Assembly (NCBI RefSeq): GCF_900313035.1
Contig: NZ_OMPS01000041.1
Coordinates: forward strand, 186,001-250,000
Direction of reading: 5' to 3'
Length of the DNA: 64,000 bases
DNA from: Ruegeria sp. EL01
GTDB lineage: Bacteria; Pseudomonadota; Alphaproteobacteria; Rhodobacterales; Rhodobacteraceae
Shown here piece after piece: positions 35,443 to 44,901 of the stretch; within the stretch, counting starts at the first letter, position 1; every line of letters starts with the position of its first letter. The position numbers were made by a program, and so were the translations under genes. The notes below the pieces were generated by a model that worked only from the letters and a program-made list of their open reading frames with translations, did not search any database and was not told where the DNA came from.

Positions 35443-36794
35443 GCTTGCTGTCATCCCTTCCGGCCGTGGACGGCTACCGGAAAAAGGGCTCTGGCGCGCT
35501 GCCCAGTGCATTTGCAGTCTCGGAACTGGCCACCGCAAGCGTCGCTGCTGTGGGACAGGAGATGGCGCGTCTGATGACGGCACTGAACCTGACACCGACT
35601 TCACCCGAGGTCACAGTCGATCACCGGCTGGCGTCGCTTTGGTTTGGATACTCCTTCAAACCCGACGGCTGGGACATGCCCGATCTGTGGGATGCAATTG
35701 CCGGTAACTACCAGGCCTCTGACGGCTGGATCCGGCTGCACACCAACCTTCCGCGTCACCGAGATGCAGCCCTGAGAGTTCTGGAAACACCTGCAGACAG
35801 GGTCGCTGTTACTCAGGCTGTCAGATCCCGAGCAGTCGCAGAACTTGAGGCCGCTATCGTGGCGGAAGGTGGGGTCGCGGCGGCTATGCGCAGCCGCTCT
35901 GAGTGGCAAGACCACCCACAAGGCCGCGCCGTTGCCCGCGACCCTTTGATTGGCTGGCAAGGACCTCGAAGCATCAAACTGCGTGATCGATCTCAGGCGA
36001 CTGCGGCGCGTCCTCTGGCCGGGCTGCGCGTCCTCGACCTGACCCGCGTTCTAGCCGGGCCTGTCTCGACCCGAACACTCGCTGGGTTTGGTGCCGAAGT
36101 TCTGCGTATCGATCCTCCGGAATGGGACGAGCCCGGCGTGATCCCGGATATCTCACTAGGTAAAGCCTGCGCATATCTTGATGTGAAAACGCCAGAGGGG
36201 TTTGAGCATCTGCAAGACCTGCTAGCGAGGGCCGATGTCTTCGTTCATGGCTATCGACCCGGCGCGCTGGATGCTCTTGGGCTAACAAAATCCAAGCGGG
36301 ACGAACTGGCCCCGAACAGGGTCGAGGTCACGTTGGACGCCTATGGATGGCAAGGACCATGGTCATCGCGGCGCGGTTTCGACAGTCTGGTACAGATGAG
36401 CGCTGGCATCGCTCATGCGGGGATGGGCTGGGCAAGCGCCGATAAACCGACGCCCTTGCCCGTTCAGGCGTTGGATCATGCCACCGGATATCTGATGGCC
36501 GCCTCAGTGCTATCTGCGCTGGCCGAGGCTGCGTCGGGCAATTCGATCATGCATGCCCATCTGTCGCTGGCCCGAACGGCCGAGTTACTGGCGGTTTTGG
36601 GCAAAACAGGATCAGACGATAAAGCAATCGAAGCCACTGATAAGGACTACTCAGCGGCAACCGAGCCGTCCGGCTGGGGCCCCGGACACCGCCTCAAACC
36701 GGCGTTGAGTGTTGGAAGGGCCAAGATGCGGTGGTCGAGCCCGGCCTCGAAACTGGGCACAGCCGAACCGAATTGGCCGTCCCTGACCACCTGA
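35439..36794 (+). CDS. Class III CoA-transferase (CaiB/BaiF family)
   Basis: A 451-residue CoA-transferase-III protein. Residues about 190-451 hold the typical core (LRVLDLTRVLAGPVSTRTLA, then EVLRIDPPEWDEPG). The N-terminal part (about 30-160) resembles a truncated half-domain seen in fused homologues. The family moves CoA between carboxylic acids; carnitine, oxalate and bile acids are known substrates. Here it is translationally coupled to the ABC importer (4-base overlap), so it may activate the imported compound. It ends at convergent hairpins before the MscS gene. Confidence 0.87.
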   Translation: MSLLSSLPAVDGYRKKGSGALPSAFAVSELATASVAAVGQEMARLMTALNLTPTSPEVTVDHRLASLWFGYSFKPDGWDMPDLWDAIAGNYQASDGWIRLHTNLPRHRDAALRVLETPADRVAVTQAVRSRAVAELEAAIVAEGGVAAAMRSRSEWQDHPQGRAVARDPLIGWQGPRSIKLRDRSQATAARPLAGLRVLDLTRVLAGPVSTRTLAGFGAEVLRIDPPEWDEPGVIPDISLGKACAYLDVKTPEGFEHLQDLLARADVFVHGYRPGALDALGLTKSKRDELAPNRVEVTLDAYGWQGPWSSRRGFDSLVQMSAGIAHAGMGWASADKPTPLPVQALDHATGYLMAASVLSALAEAASGNSIMHAHLSLARTAELLAVLGKTGSDDKAIEATDKDYSAATEPSGWGPGHRLKPALSVGRAKMRWSSPASKLGTAEPNWPSLTT

Positions 36795-36800
36795 CCAACC

Positions 36801-36868
36801 GCCGCGCGGAACGCGCGGCCCGGCCCAACGCATTGGGTAATGTCTCGTCAGAGACGTTGTCCAATGCG
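36801..36868. terminator. Double hairpin between CoA-transferase and mscS-like genes
   Basis: GCCGCGCG (36801-36808) pairs perfectly with CGCGCGGC (36812-36819) over a GAA loop. Ten bases on, CGCATTGG (36829-36836) pairs with CCAATGCG (36861-36868), enclosing GTCTC-GTCA-GAGAC. The two structures fill the 87-base gap between convergent genes and would act in both directions. T-runs are absent. Confidence 0.6.
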
Positions 36869-36881
36869 GCGGGAGACCTCG

Positions 36882-39257
36882 TTAACGGTCATCTCCGCCA
36901 GGTCCGATATCATCAAGGTAATCCTCATCAATTGCCGCCTGAACCGCACCGGTCACTGCTTCGCGCTCTCTGGGCGTCAGGTCTTCCGTGTCTTTGTTAT
37001 CTGCCAGACGCACCGTAACCTCACGGTGGGCAAAACGAATGTCCTCACGCGCAAACAGCTCTCGGATATCCTGATACACACGTTTGCGCACCAACCACTG
37101 ATCGCCCGGCTTGGTCATGAATTTGACCCGGATGATCATCGCCGAATCCTGCATCTCGATCACGCCCTGCGATTTGAGCGGTTGGATGAAGTTTTCCCCT
37201 ATTACTGGATCGGTAAGCAACTCCTGCCCCAGCTTCTTGATCAATTTGCGCACCTTTTCGACATCCGTGTCATAGGTCACACGCAGCGGCAGTTTCATGA
37301 TCACCCAATCACGCGAGTAATTGGTCAGCACTTTGATTTCGCCAAACGGAATGGTGTTCAGCGCGCCTAGGTGATGGCGTAACTGGAACGAGCGGACCGA
37401 TATTTTCTCGACCGTCCCTTTCACATCCCCGATGTCGATGTACTCTCCCTTGCGAAAGGCATCGTCCATCAAAAAGAAGGCCCCGGAAAAGATGTCACGC
37501 ACCAGAGTTTGCGAGCCAAAGCCGACGGCCAGACCGACGACACCAGCACCCGCGAACAATGGGCTGACGTTTATGCCCAGTTCCATCAGAACAATCAGGG
37601 CAATGGTCACGACAACCACAGCCAGAATAGCCCCACGGAACAGCGGCAACAACGTGGCCAGCCGACTTTGTCCGCCATCGCCGCCCTCATCACCCAGCTC
37701 TGCGTCGCCAACTTCCACCTCTTCTTCCGCGATTTTACTGTCGATCCAGATACGGAAGAAGTGGAACAGGATGTAACCCATGAACAGGATGACCATCACA
37801 TCCAACGCCCGTTCAATCGGCAGGTCCTCACTCCAACTGGCATCCGGGTTCCAGATCACCACAAGCGCATACAGACCGACGACAAAGGCCAGAATCCCGG
37901 CCACACGCCGCGCCAGATCTTCATAGGTCAGGATCGTGTGTTTTCTCTGCTCGGCCTCAGGAGTTTCCGTTCCTTCGCTGGGGTCATCCTCGCCATCGGC
38001 ATCGCTGTTGATTTCTTCCAGCCGGCGATTGCGGTCAAAATACCGTTCAAGCAGATAGTTCATCGCGCCATAAGCCACGACCACGGACATGAAAATTGCA
38101 TAGCTGCTGGCCACGATCGGCAGCGAGTTCTCGTTTTCCAGAACCAGGTCGACCGCCAGCTTGAACCAGCTGAACACCATGTAAACGATCAATACCGGCG
38201 CCCATCCATAGGAGATGAAGCGCAAAATCCACGACACCTGATCCGCCGCCCGCCCACCGCGGATTGCATGTGAAATAGCGCCCGCGTTGAACAGGATCAT
38301 CAAAACATTGCCGACGGCCCCCAACATCGTCAGCCCGCCATAGACCATCGCGTATACGTTGTAGTTCAGGCCAAAATCAGCCACCCAAGTCGAAAACAAT
38401 GCCACCGAGATGTCATATGTCGCCAAAGCTGACGCCCAGTAATACAGCCGCTTTGCATGGCGGTCAGAAAAGGGCGGTAAACGGTACTGGCTCAGATATG
38501 GCGACAGAACCATCCGCCACAGATCCGAGGCTGTGCGAGACAAGAAGAAGGCTGTAAAGACGGCCGTCACTGTAAACTGGATTGAGATATCTTCGGATTC
38601 GCCAAACACCAGATACCCGACGATCAGCGCCATCAGCATGGCAAAAATCGTAGCTCCAATTCCTGTCAGAAAACGCATTACGAGGAACGGCATCTTCTCA
38701 CGGTACCCTTGCGGGTTTTCTTTTATCTTGGCGACGACATATCGCTTTGCGATACGCTTGCCGTAAATCTCGATGGACAGCCATCGCCCCAGCAAAAGGA
38801 ACAGGATGTTCCAGCCCAGAACTTCAAAATAGGTCTGTATTCGACCATCCGGACTGGTCTGTCGCAGAATGTACTGCACTTCAAAAACTGAATAAGGCAG
38901 CGCTTCAAGACGTGATTCCACCGACTCGCGGAACTTCGAAAACCGTTCCTGCGCCTTCATCAGCTGCGACCCGTTGGCCATCGGGTTGTCCGACGCATCC
39001 TCATCAACGGTGGTCCCACCCGGTGTCGTCGCAGTTGCGACCTGTCCAGCGCTATCAATCACGATGACGCTTGCACCCGCTTCGCTTGCAGCCCGGATCG
39101 CAGCGGCCAGATCGCTGTCACTCGTGGTTTCAGCCTCGTCGCTTGACCCCGTCGGATACCCCGGTATCAACGATGTTTGCGCCGCCACGCTGACAGGAAA
39201 GGCCAGAAAAAGGGTCCAGAATGCCAGGACAAGTCCGGCCAGAAAGTTTGGTTTCAT
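36882..39257 (-). CDS. Large mechanosensitive ion channel (MscS family)
   Basis: A 791-residue MscS-family channel. A signal peptide (about 1-25, LAFWTLFLAFPVSVAAQ) is followed by a periplasmic stretch, many hydrophobic helices, and the MscS pore/beta domain near residues 540-640 (GVVGLAVGFGSQTLVRDIFS then GEYIDIGDVKGTVEKISVRS). The cytoplasmic alpha/beta end follows. It belongs with the YbdG/MscK-like large types that protect against osmotic downshock. ATG 39257 was chosen because the signal peptide begins there; the 29 upstream in-frame residues are unlikely. Single gene. Confidence 0.9.
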   Translation of the reverse strand: MKPNFLAGLVLAFWTLFLAFPVSVAAQTSLIPGYPTGSSDEAETTSDSDLAAAIRAASEAGASVIVIDSAGQVATATTPGGTTVDEDASDNPMANGSQLMKAQERFSKFRESVESRLEALPYSVFEVQYILRQTSPDGRIQTYFEVLGWNILFLLLGRWLSIEIYGKRIAKRYVVAKIKENPQGYREKMPFLVMRFLTGIGATIFAMLMALIVGYLVFGESEDISIQFTVTAVFTAFFLSRTASDLWRMVLSPYLSQYRLPPFSDRHAKRLYYWASALATYDISVALFSTWVADFGLNYNVYAMVYGGLTMLGAVGNVLMILFNAGAISHAIRGGRAADQVSWILRFISYGWAPVLIVYMVFSWFKLAVDLVLENENSLPIVASSYAIFMSVVVAYGAMNYLLERYFDRNRRLEEINSDADGEDDPSEGTETPEAEQRKHTILTYEDLARRVAGILAFVVGLYALVVIWNPDASWSEDLPIERALDVMVILFMGYILFHFFRIWIDSKIAEEEVEVGDAELGDEGGDGGQSRLATLLPLFRGAILAVVVVTIALIVLMELGINVSPLFAGAGVVGLAVGFGSQTLVRDIFSGAFFLMDDAFRKGEYIDIGDVKGTVEKISVRSFQLRHHLGALNTIPFGEIKVLTNYSRDWVIMKLPLRVTYDTDVEKVRKLIKKLGQELLTDPVIGENFIQPLKSQGVIEMQDSAMIIRVKFMTKPGDQWLVRKRVYQDIRELFAREDIRFAHREVTVRLADNKDTEDLTPREREAVTGAVQAAIDEDYLDDIGPGGDDR

Positions 39258-39410
39258 AGGGTCTTGTATCCAATTTTTCCGATGCGGGCAGATTACAGAA
39301 CCACATGGGTCTATACAAATCTTCACAGCCGACAATCTCAACATCGTGTCGAGACGTGTTCTCGGCGCACAAGACCACTGCGGGTATTTTCAATTCAGGG
39401 AAAATTGACT

Positions 39411-39590
39411 ATGACCGATTTTGTGTCTGAGTGCCGTCCCGTTTGCTGTTTTCTCGATCATTCTGCGACCAATGCCAAACTCTGGTGCGATATGCCGCGA
39501 ATCCATCAATATCCTGTTGCCAAATCGCAATGCTTAGCACATTTGCGGGAATACGCTTCTGCCTTTGGCAAGCGCCGCCAAGGAATGTAA
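39411..39590 (+). CDS. Possible small protein, 59 residues
   Basis: ATG 39411 is preceded by CAGGGAAA and opens a 59-codon frame (MTDFVSECRPVCCFLDHS...). It has five cysteines, four of them in the first 26 residues, and a basic C-terminus (ASAFGKRRQGM). No family is recognised. It lies in the 389-base gap between the divergent mscS-like gene and the glycan operon; the rest of that gap shows no gene. It could be a spurious ORF. Confidence 0.3.
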   Translation: MTDFVSECRPVCCFLDHSATNAKLWCDMPRIHQYPVAKSQCLAHLREYASAFGKRRQGM

Positions 39591-39646
39591 GATAACGTCT
39601 GCGAACGCGCGGATACCGCCTAACGACCTAGAAGACAGGCAAATGT

Positions 39647-40861
39647 ATGAGCCTAAGCATAGCTAAAACCAAGTCGAACCGCGCGCCGCGTATCCTGTTT
39701 TACAGTCATGACACGTTCGGGCTGGGCCATCTGCGGCGTTCGCGCGCCCTAGCTGCGGCGATGACGCAGGCAGATCCCAGCGCATCTGCGCTGATCCTGA
39801 CGGGATCACCCGTTGCTGGCCGATTCACCTTTCCACGTCGGGTTGACCACGTGCGGCTGCCGGGCGTGACCAAGCGGGCTGATGGGTCTTATGCCGCGCG
39901 CACGATAGGGATGGGCATCGATGAGGTCACCGAACTGCGTTCGGGTCTGATTCAAACGGCGGTTCAACAGTTTAATCCTGACGTGTTGATCGTCGACAAA
40001 GAACCCACAGGGTTCCGGGGTGAGCTGCTGCCAACGTTGAAGCAAATGGAAAACGATAGTGGCATCAAGCTGATCCTTGGCTTGCGCGACGTTCTGGACG
40101 AACCCGAGGTTCTGGCCGCCGAATGGGCCCGCAAGGATGCCATCGCCGCGACAGAGCGGTTCTATCACGAAATCTGGGTATATGGATTGCGGTCAATCTA
40201 CGATCCGACTGAAGGGCTGCCGCTAAGCCCCGCTGCTCAGTCCCGTATCCACTGGACCGGTTACCTGCGTCGCGATCTTGGTCCGATCGGTGAATCCCCC
40301 GAACAACCCTATATTCTGATTACGCCCGGTGGTGGTGGTGACGGCAAGGCCATGGTCAATCTGGTTTTGTCCGCTTATGAGAAAGACCCCAACCTGTCGC
40401 CTCGCGCGGTACTGGTTTACGGCCCTTTCTTGTCAGGCGAGTTGCGCGAGGAGTTTGAGACCCGCGTCGCCGCACTGGATGGTCGCGTCACGGCGGTCGG
40501 GTTTGAATCCCAGATTGAAACACTTTTTGCCGGTGCCGCCGGTGTGGTTTGTATGGGTGGCTACAACACGTTCTGCGAGGTTCTGTCCTTCGACAAACGC
40601 GCCGTCATCGTCCCCCGCACCACCCCGCGTCTGGAACAGTGGATCCGGGCATCACGCGCCGAGGGTCTGGGTCTTGTGCGAATGTTGGACGAGACCCGCG
40701 ATGGTTTGACTCCCGACTCGATGATCCAAGCCATCCGCAACCTGCCGCATCAAAACTTACCGTCGCAGACTATCCAGGACGGTTTGCTGGACGGGCTGGA
40801 CTACGTCACTGATCGCATTGATACATTGCTAAGCCGGGAACAGGAACGGGCCACCGGATGA
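39647..40861 (+). CDS. Glycosyltransferase (GT28/MurG-like fold)
   Basis: A 404-residue GT-B-fold protein. The N-terminal HDTFGLGHLRRSRALAAAM is the glycine-rich loop of MurG/GT28-like enzymes, and the C-terminal half contains VVCMGGYNTFCEVLSFDKRAVIVPRT, the nucleotide-sugar site. There is no signal peptide or membrane helix, so it acts on the cytoplasmic side. It is the first gene of a seven-gene operon and overlaps the next gene by 4 bases. It is related in design to the product of 43759-44901. Product of the pathway unknown. Confidence 0.82.
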   Translation: MSLSIAKTKSNRAPRILFYSHDTFGLGHLRRSRALAAAMTQADPSASALILTGSPVAGRFTFPRRVDHVRLPGVTKRADGSYAARTIGMGIDEVTELRSGLIQTAVQQFNPDVLIVDKEPTGFRGELLPTLKQMENDSGIKLILGLRDVLDEPEVLAAEWARKDAIAATERFYHEIWVYGLRSIYDPTEGLPLSPAAQSRIHWTGYLRRDLGPIGESPEQPYILITPGGGGDGKAMVNLVLSAYEKDPNLSPRAVLVYGPFLSGELREEFETRVAALDGRVTAVGFESQIETLFAGAAGVVCMGGYNTFCEVLSFDKRAVIVPRTTPRLEQWIRASRAEGLGLVRMLDETRDGLTPDSMIQAIRNLPHQNLPSQTIQDGLLDGLDYVTDRIDTLLSREQERATG

Positions 40862-42105
40862 CCACGACCGCCCCCAAGTTGGCGGTGTTGGTCAAAGGCT
40901 GGCCACGCCTGTCTGAGACGTTCATCGCCCAGGAACTCGTTGCTTTGCAGGATGTCGGGCATCAGTTTGACATCTGGTCGCTGCGCCACCCGACCGACAC
41001 CAAACGCCATCCCCTGCACGACCGGTTTACGGGACAGGTGCATTACCTGCCCGAGTATCTTTTTGACGAGCCTCAACGCGTTTGGGCGGCGCGACATCGT
41101 GCCCAGCACTTGCCCGGTTATGCCGAAGCCTATGATGTCTGGCGCCGGGATTTGCGCCGGGACCCAACGCACAACCGCATTCGCCGCTTTGGTCAGGCTT
41201 GTGTATTGGCCGCAGAATTGCCTGAGGCGACACAAGGCCTATATGCGCATTTCATGCACACACCCTCTTCGGTCGCGCGATACGCGGCGATCATGCGCGG
41301 TATCCCGTGGAGCTTTTCAGCCCATGCCAAAGATATTTGGACATCGCCTGACTGGGAAAAGCGAGAAAAGTTGCAGGCCAAAACCCATGGCGCCCAATTT
41401 GGTGCAACCTGTACGGCCGTCGGTGCGGACCACCTGCGTGGGCTGGCAGACGACCGGGGGCGCGTCGATCTAATCTATCACGGGCTGGACCTGACCCGGT
41501 TTCCGACACCACCCAAGCGCGCGCAGCGCGCAACTGATAGCTCGTTTCACATGGTGTCTGTCGGGCGTCTGGTCGAGAAAAAAGGCTTTGACCGCCTGAT
41601 CGACGCGTTTGCCTTGCTGCCCGCATCGCTCGATTGGCACTGGACTCACATTGGCGGCGGCTCTCTCGGCGACGCATTGTTTGAACGGGCCGAGGCCACG
41701 GGAATCGGCCACAGGATCACCTGGCAGGGCCCGTGCGATCAGCCGGAAGTGATCCAGGCCATGCGAGCTGCCGACTTGTTTGTACTGCCAAGCCGCATCG
41801 CAGCCGATGGTGATCGCGATGGGTTGCCCAATGTCTTGATGGAAGCAGCCTCGCAATTGCTACCGATCTTGTCGACGCCAGTGTCGGCCATTCCAGAGTT
41901 CATCGAGACAGGAACGCATGGCGTTCTGTCTGATGACAACCCCGCATCGCTGGCCGCCGCAATATCAGCGATGGCGTCGAACCCTGGAAATTCAGCTCGG
42001 ATGGCCGACGCCGCCTACCACCGCCTGATCGCTGAGTTCAGAATGGACCCCGGCATTGCGCGTCTGTCTGCGCGGCTGAATGCTTTGTGTTCGGATGCAG
42101 CGTAA
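40858..42105 (+). CDS. Glycosyltransferase family 4 protein
   Basis: A 415-residue GT4 glycosyltransferase. KGWPRLSETFIAQELVALQD is the typical opening of EpsD/WcaL-like enzymes. SFSAHAKDIWTSP is followed by the donor-binding region VSVGRLVEKKGFDRLIDAF and a C-terminal FVLPSRIAADGDRDGLPNVLMEA, where the conserved glutamate pair is visible. It probably adds a hexose using a nucleotide sugar. Overlaps both neighbours by 4 and 1 bases. Confidence 0.88.
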   Translation: MTTTAPKLAVLVKGWPRLSETFIAQELVALQDVGHQFDIWSLRHPTDTKRHPLHDRFTGQVHYLPEYLFDEPQRVWAARHRAQHLPGYAEAYDVWRRDLRRDPTHNRIRRFGQACVLAAELPEATQGLYAHFMHTPSSVARYAAIMRGIPWSFSAHAKDIWTSPDWEKREKLQAKTHGAQFGATCTAVGADHLRGLADDRGRVDLIYHGLDLTRFPTPPKRAQRATDSSFHMVSVGRLVEKKGFDRLIDAFALLPASLDWHWTHIGGGSLGDALFERAEATGIGHRITWQGPCDQPEVIQAMRAADLFVLPSRIAADGDRDGLPNVLMEAASQLLPILSTPVSAIPEFIETGTHGVLSDDNPASLAAAISAMASNPGNSARMADAAYHRLIAEFRMDPGIARLSARLNALCSDAA

Positions 42106-43181
42106 TGGCCCGAGTTGCCTTTTATGCACCGATGAAAGCTCCGGACAGTCCGAAACCTTCGGGCGATCGCGAAATGGCCCGAAACCTGATGAAAGCCATC
42201 GCAGCTCAAGGTGATGCAATCGATCTGGTGTCCCGTCTTCGTATCTATGACAAAACGGGGAACCCTTCCCTGCAAAATACGCTACGTGACACGGCGCAGG
42301 TTGAAGCAAAACGGCTGATCGCCCAGATGCCGTTGGATACCGACCTTTGGGTGACGTACCACAATTATTACAAAGCCCCCGATTTACTGGGACCCCAGGT
42401 TTGCGCGGCAAGGGGAATCCCCTACATCCAACTGGAAAGCACCCGCGCCTCCAGCCGTTTGATGGGTCCGTGGGCCGGGTTCGCGCAATCTGCGCATGAT
42501 GCGTGCGATGCCGCCCATACAATCTTCTACCACACCGCAAATGACCTGATCACATTGGAACGAGACCGGTATCGTGATCAGGCATTGGTCGAACTTCCAC
42601 CCTTCTTGCCGATCTGTGATTTACCCTTGGAAACTTCTGGCCATGGTCCGATTCTCGCGGTTGGAATGATGCGGCATGGTGACAAATTGGCGTCCTACGC
42701 AATTCTGGCCGAGTCCTTGTCTTTGTTGAAAGGCGATTGGCGTCTGGAGATCGCAGGCGATGGCCCTGCCCGGGCCGAAGTCAAAGCCCTTATGGCACCC
42801 TTTGGAAACAAGGTTGAATTTCTGGGTGAACTAAACCGTGATGCTTTGCAGGACGTATATGGGCGTTCATCTTTTCTGGTATGGCCTGGAGTGAATGAAG
42901 CATACGGTATGATCTACCTTGAAGCGCAGGCAGCGGGTCTGCCGGTGGTCGCACAAGACCGGCCCGGCGTGCGGGATGTGCTGTTCCCATCTGATTACCC
43001 GCCGGTCAGCGCAGGCTCAGTGGGTCTTGCCAAGCGTATGCAACAGTTTCTGAATGATCCGCTCCTCTGCCGTTCTATTGGCTCAAAGGCGCGCGACCAT
43101 ATCGGGCACCACCATCTGATGCCCAAAGCGACCGAACAATTCTGGTCTACCATTCGTCCAATGCTAAAGGCATCGTCATGA
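42105..43181 (+). CDS. Glycosyltransferase family 4 protein
   Basis: A 358-residue GT4-like protein. The start PMKAPDSPKPSGDREMARNL matches the acceptor-side loop, and the donor-binding part has FLGELNRDALQDVYGRSSFLVWPGVNEAYGM with the E(x)7E-type region continuing in LEAQAAGLPVVAQDRPGVRD. The ATG overlaps the preceding stop as TAATG (42103-42107), so ribosome handover is likely; longer in-frame ORF residues are rejected. It overlaps the phosphatase gene by 4 bases. Confidence 0.85.
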   Translation: MARVAFYAPMKAPDSPKPSGDREMARNLMKAIAAQGDAIDLVSRLRIYDKTGNPSLQNTLRDTAQVEAKRLIAQMPLDTDLWVTYHNYYKAPDLLGPQVCAARGIPYIQLESTRASSRLMGPWAGFAQSAHDACDAAHTIFYHTANDLITLERDRYRDQALVELPPFLPICDLPLETSGHGPILAVGMMRHGDKLASYAILAESLSLLKGDWRLEIAGDGPARAEVKALMAPFGNKVEFLGELNRDALQDVYGRSSFLVWPGVNEAYGMIYLEAQAAGLPVVAQDRPGVRDVLFPSDYPPVSAGSVGLAKRMQQFLNDPLLCRSIGSKARDHIGHHHLMPKATEQFWSTIRPMLKASS

Positions 43182-43759
43182 CCCGGTTGGCCTTGCTCCG
43201 TCACGGACACACAGATTGGAATCGGGCCGGGCGCATTCAGGGGCGCAGTGACATTCCGCTGGACCAGACCGCGCGGGATGACTTGTCGGGGTACGATCTT
43301 CCCGATCACTGGAAAGCGGCAGACATCTGGTCCAGCCCGTTGCAGCGTGCCAGCGAAACCGCCCGCCTTGTTACCGGCCAACCGCCCCGGATGTCTGATG
43401 CGTTGATTGAAATGAACTGGGGAGACTGGGAGGGCCTGCGCGGAGTAGATCTGATTGCGGATGCCGACAGCGGCTATAAGCATATCGAGGATTGGGGATG
43501 GGACTATCGCCCCCCAAACGGCGAAAGTCCGGCCGAGGTCTGGGTCCGGTTGTCCCCTTGGGTTTCAGGTCTGCGGTCCGATACGATCGCCGTTTGCCAT
43601 ATCGGGATCATGCGGGTCATTCTGGCGAAGGCCTGGGGTTGGGGTTTCAACGGCCCAGCGCCGTTCAAAATCAAACGCAATCGGTTCTATATCGTTGATT
43701 TAGCAGATATGTCTCCCGACGCTGATCCTGTTCGCCTGATTAACCGAAAGGCCCTCTGA
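43178..43759 (+). CDS. Histidine phosphatase family protein
   Basis: A 193-residue phosphoglycerate-mutase-like phosphatase. The phosphohistidine motif is ALLRHGHTDWNRAGRIQGR at the N-terminus; SSPLQRASETARLV and the second histidine in AVCHIGIMRVIL complete the site. Relatives remove phosphate from sugar phosphates, alpha-ribazole phosphate or lipid-linked intermediates. Placement among glycosyltransferases suggests a sugar-phosphate substrate. Coupled by 4-base and 1-base overlaps to its neighbours. Confidence 0.87.
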   Translation: MTRLALLRHGHTDWNRAGRIQGRSDIPLDQTARDDLSGYDLPDHWKAADIWSSPLQRASETARLVTGQPPRMSDALIEMNWGDWEGLRGVDLIADADSGYKHIEDWGWDYRPPNGESPAEVWVRLSPWVSGLRSDTIAVCHIGIMRVILAKAWGWGFNGPAPFKIKRNRFYIVDLADMSPDADPVRLINRKAL

Positions 43760-44901
43760 TGAAGGTGATGATCATCGTCACGCATTTGCTGGGCACGGGC
43801 CATCTGAGCCGCGCTTTGACACTGGGACGGGCTTTCGCCGAGGATGGGCATGACGTTATGGTCACGTCAGGCGGCATGCCTGCGCCGCAGTTGAACAGCG
43901 ACGGCGTGACATTGTTTGGGCTGCCGCCGTTGCGATCTGATGGGACAGATTTTACCCGACTGCTGACCGACCAAAATGACGTCACCGATGACGCCTATAA
44001 AGCAGCCCGCGCAACCGCACTGACCCAGGCGGTTCAAAGCTTTCAGCCGCAGGTTTTGATCACCGAGCTCTATCCGTTTGGGCGCAGATCGCTAGCTGCC
44101 GAATTCGACGCGGCCCTGACCACCGCGCAGGGCCTTTCCAACAGGCCACTCATACTCGGATCGATCCGTGACATTCTGGCGCCCCCGTCAAAACCGTCGA
44201 AGGCCACCCGTGCTGACGACATTGTCGAACGCTATTATGACGGCATCTTGGTGCACTCCACCGAAAGCATAACACCATTGTCTGTCAGCTGGCCGGTCTC
44301 GGAAAAACTGGCCGCGCGGTTGCACTACACTGGTTTTGTTGCACCTGAACCGCCCCGACCCCACCCTGAAGCTATCGGCCAGGACGAGGTTCTTGTCAGT
44401 GCCGGTGGCGGGTCAGTGGGGCAGCCGATCTTTCGTGCGGCCATCGAGGCCGCCCGAAAGATATCCAACAGGCGCTGGCGCCTGTTGGTTGGTGGACAGG
44501 ACGCCAAAATCCGTATTGCCGAGCTGGCTGAACTGGCAAAAGGTGCGTCAGTGACATTGGAACCCGTGCGCCCGGATTTTCGCCAGATGCTGCCTCATGC
44601 CGCCGCCTCGGTCAGTATGTGTGGCTACAACACAGCGTTGGACTTGCTGCAAAGTGGTACCCCTGCCGTATTTGTTCCGTTCGATGACGGCAAAGAAGTT
44701 GAACAGGGGCTGAGAGCCCACAGTTTGTCCGAGCTGCCAGCGATTGAAGTTCTGGCCAGTCAAAACCTGACCGGTGCGACCTTGGCCAGCGCTGTCGAGC
44801 GTGTCATTTCCGATGGGCCTCGTCTTCCGCGGGATCAGGGATTTGATGGTGCGCAGCAGACAGTCGAAATCACAAAGCGTCTTCTGGAGAAACTCCAATG
44901 A
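43759..44901 (+). CDS. Glycosyltransferase (GT28/MurG-like fold), second copy
   Basis: A 380-residue GT-B protein with the N-terminal loop THLLGTGHLSRALTLGRAFA and the C-terminal SVSMCGYNTALDLLQSGTPAVFVPF, the same two landmarks as the product of 39647-40861 (GLGHLRRSRALA; CMGGYNTFCEVL). The two therefore look like diverged paralogues with different acceptors or donors. Soluble, cytoplasmic. It overlaps the phosphatase gene by one base and the deacetylase-like gene by 4. Confidence 0.82.
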   Translation: MKVMIIVTHLLGTGHLSRALTLGRAFAEDGHDVMVTSGGMPAPQLNSDGVTLFGLPPLRSDGTDFTRLLTDQNDVTDDAYKAARATALTQAVQSFQPQVLITELYPFGRRSLAAEFDAALTTAQGLSNRPLILGSIRDILAPPSKPSKATRADDIVERYYDGILVHSTESITPLSVSWPVSEKLAARLHYTGFVAPEPPRPHPEAIGQDEVLVSAGGGSVGQPIFRAAIEAARKISNRRWRLLVGGQDAKIRIAELAELAKGASVTLEPVRPDFRQMLPHAAASVSMCGYNTALDLLQSGTPAVFVPFDDGKEVEQGLRAHSLSELPAIEVLASQNLTGATLASAVERVISDGPRLPRDQGFDGAQQTVEITKRLLEKLQ

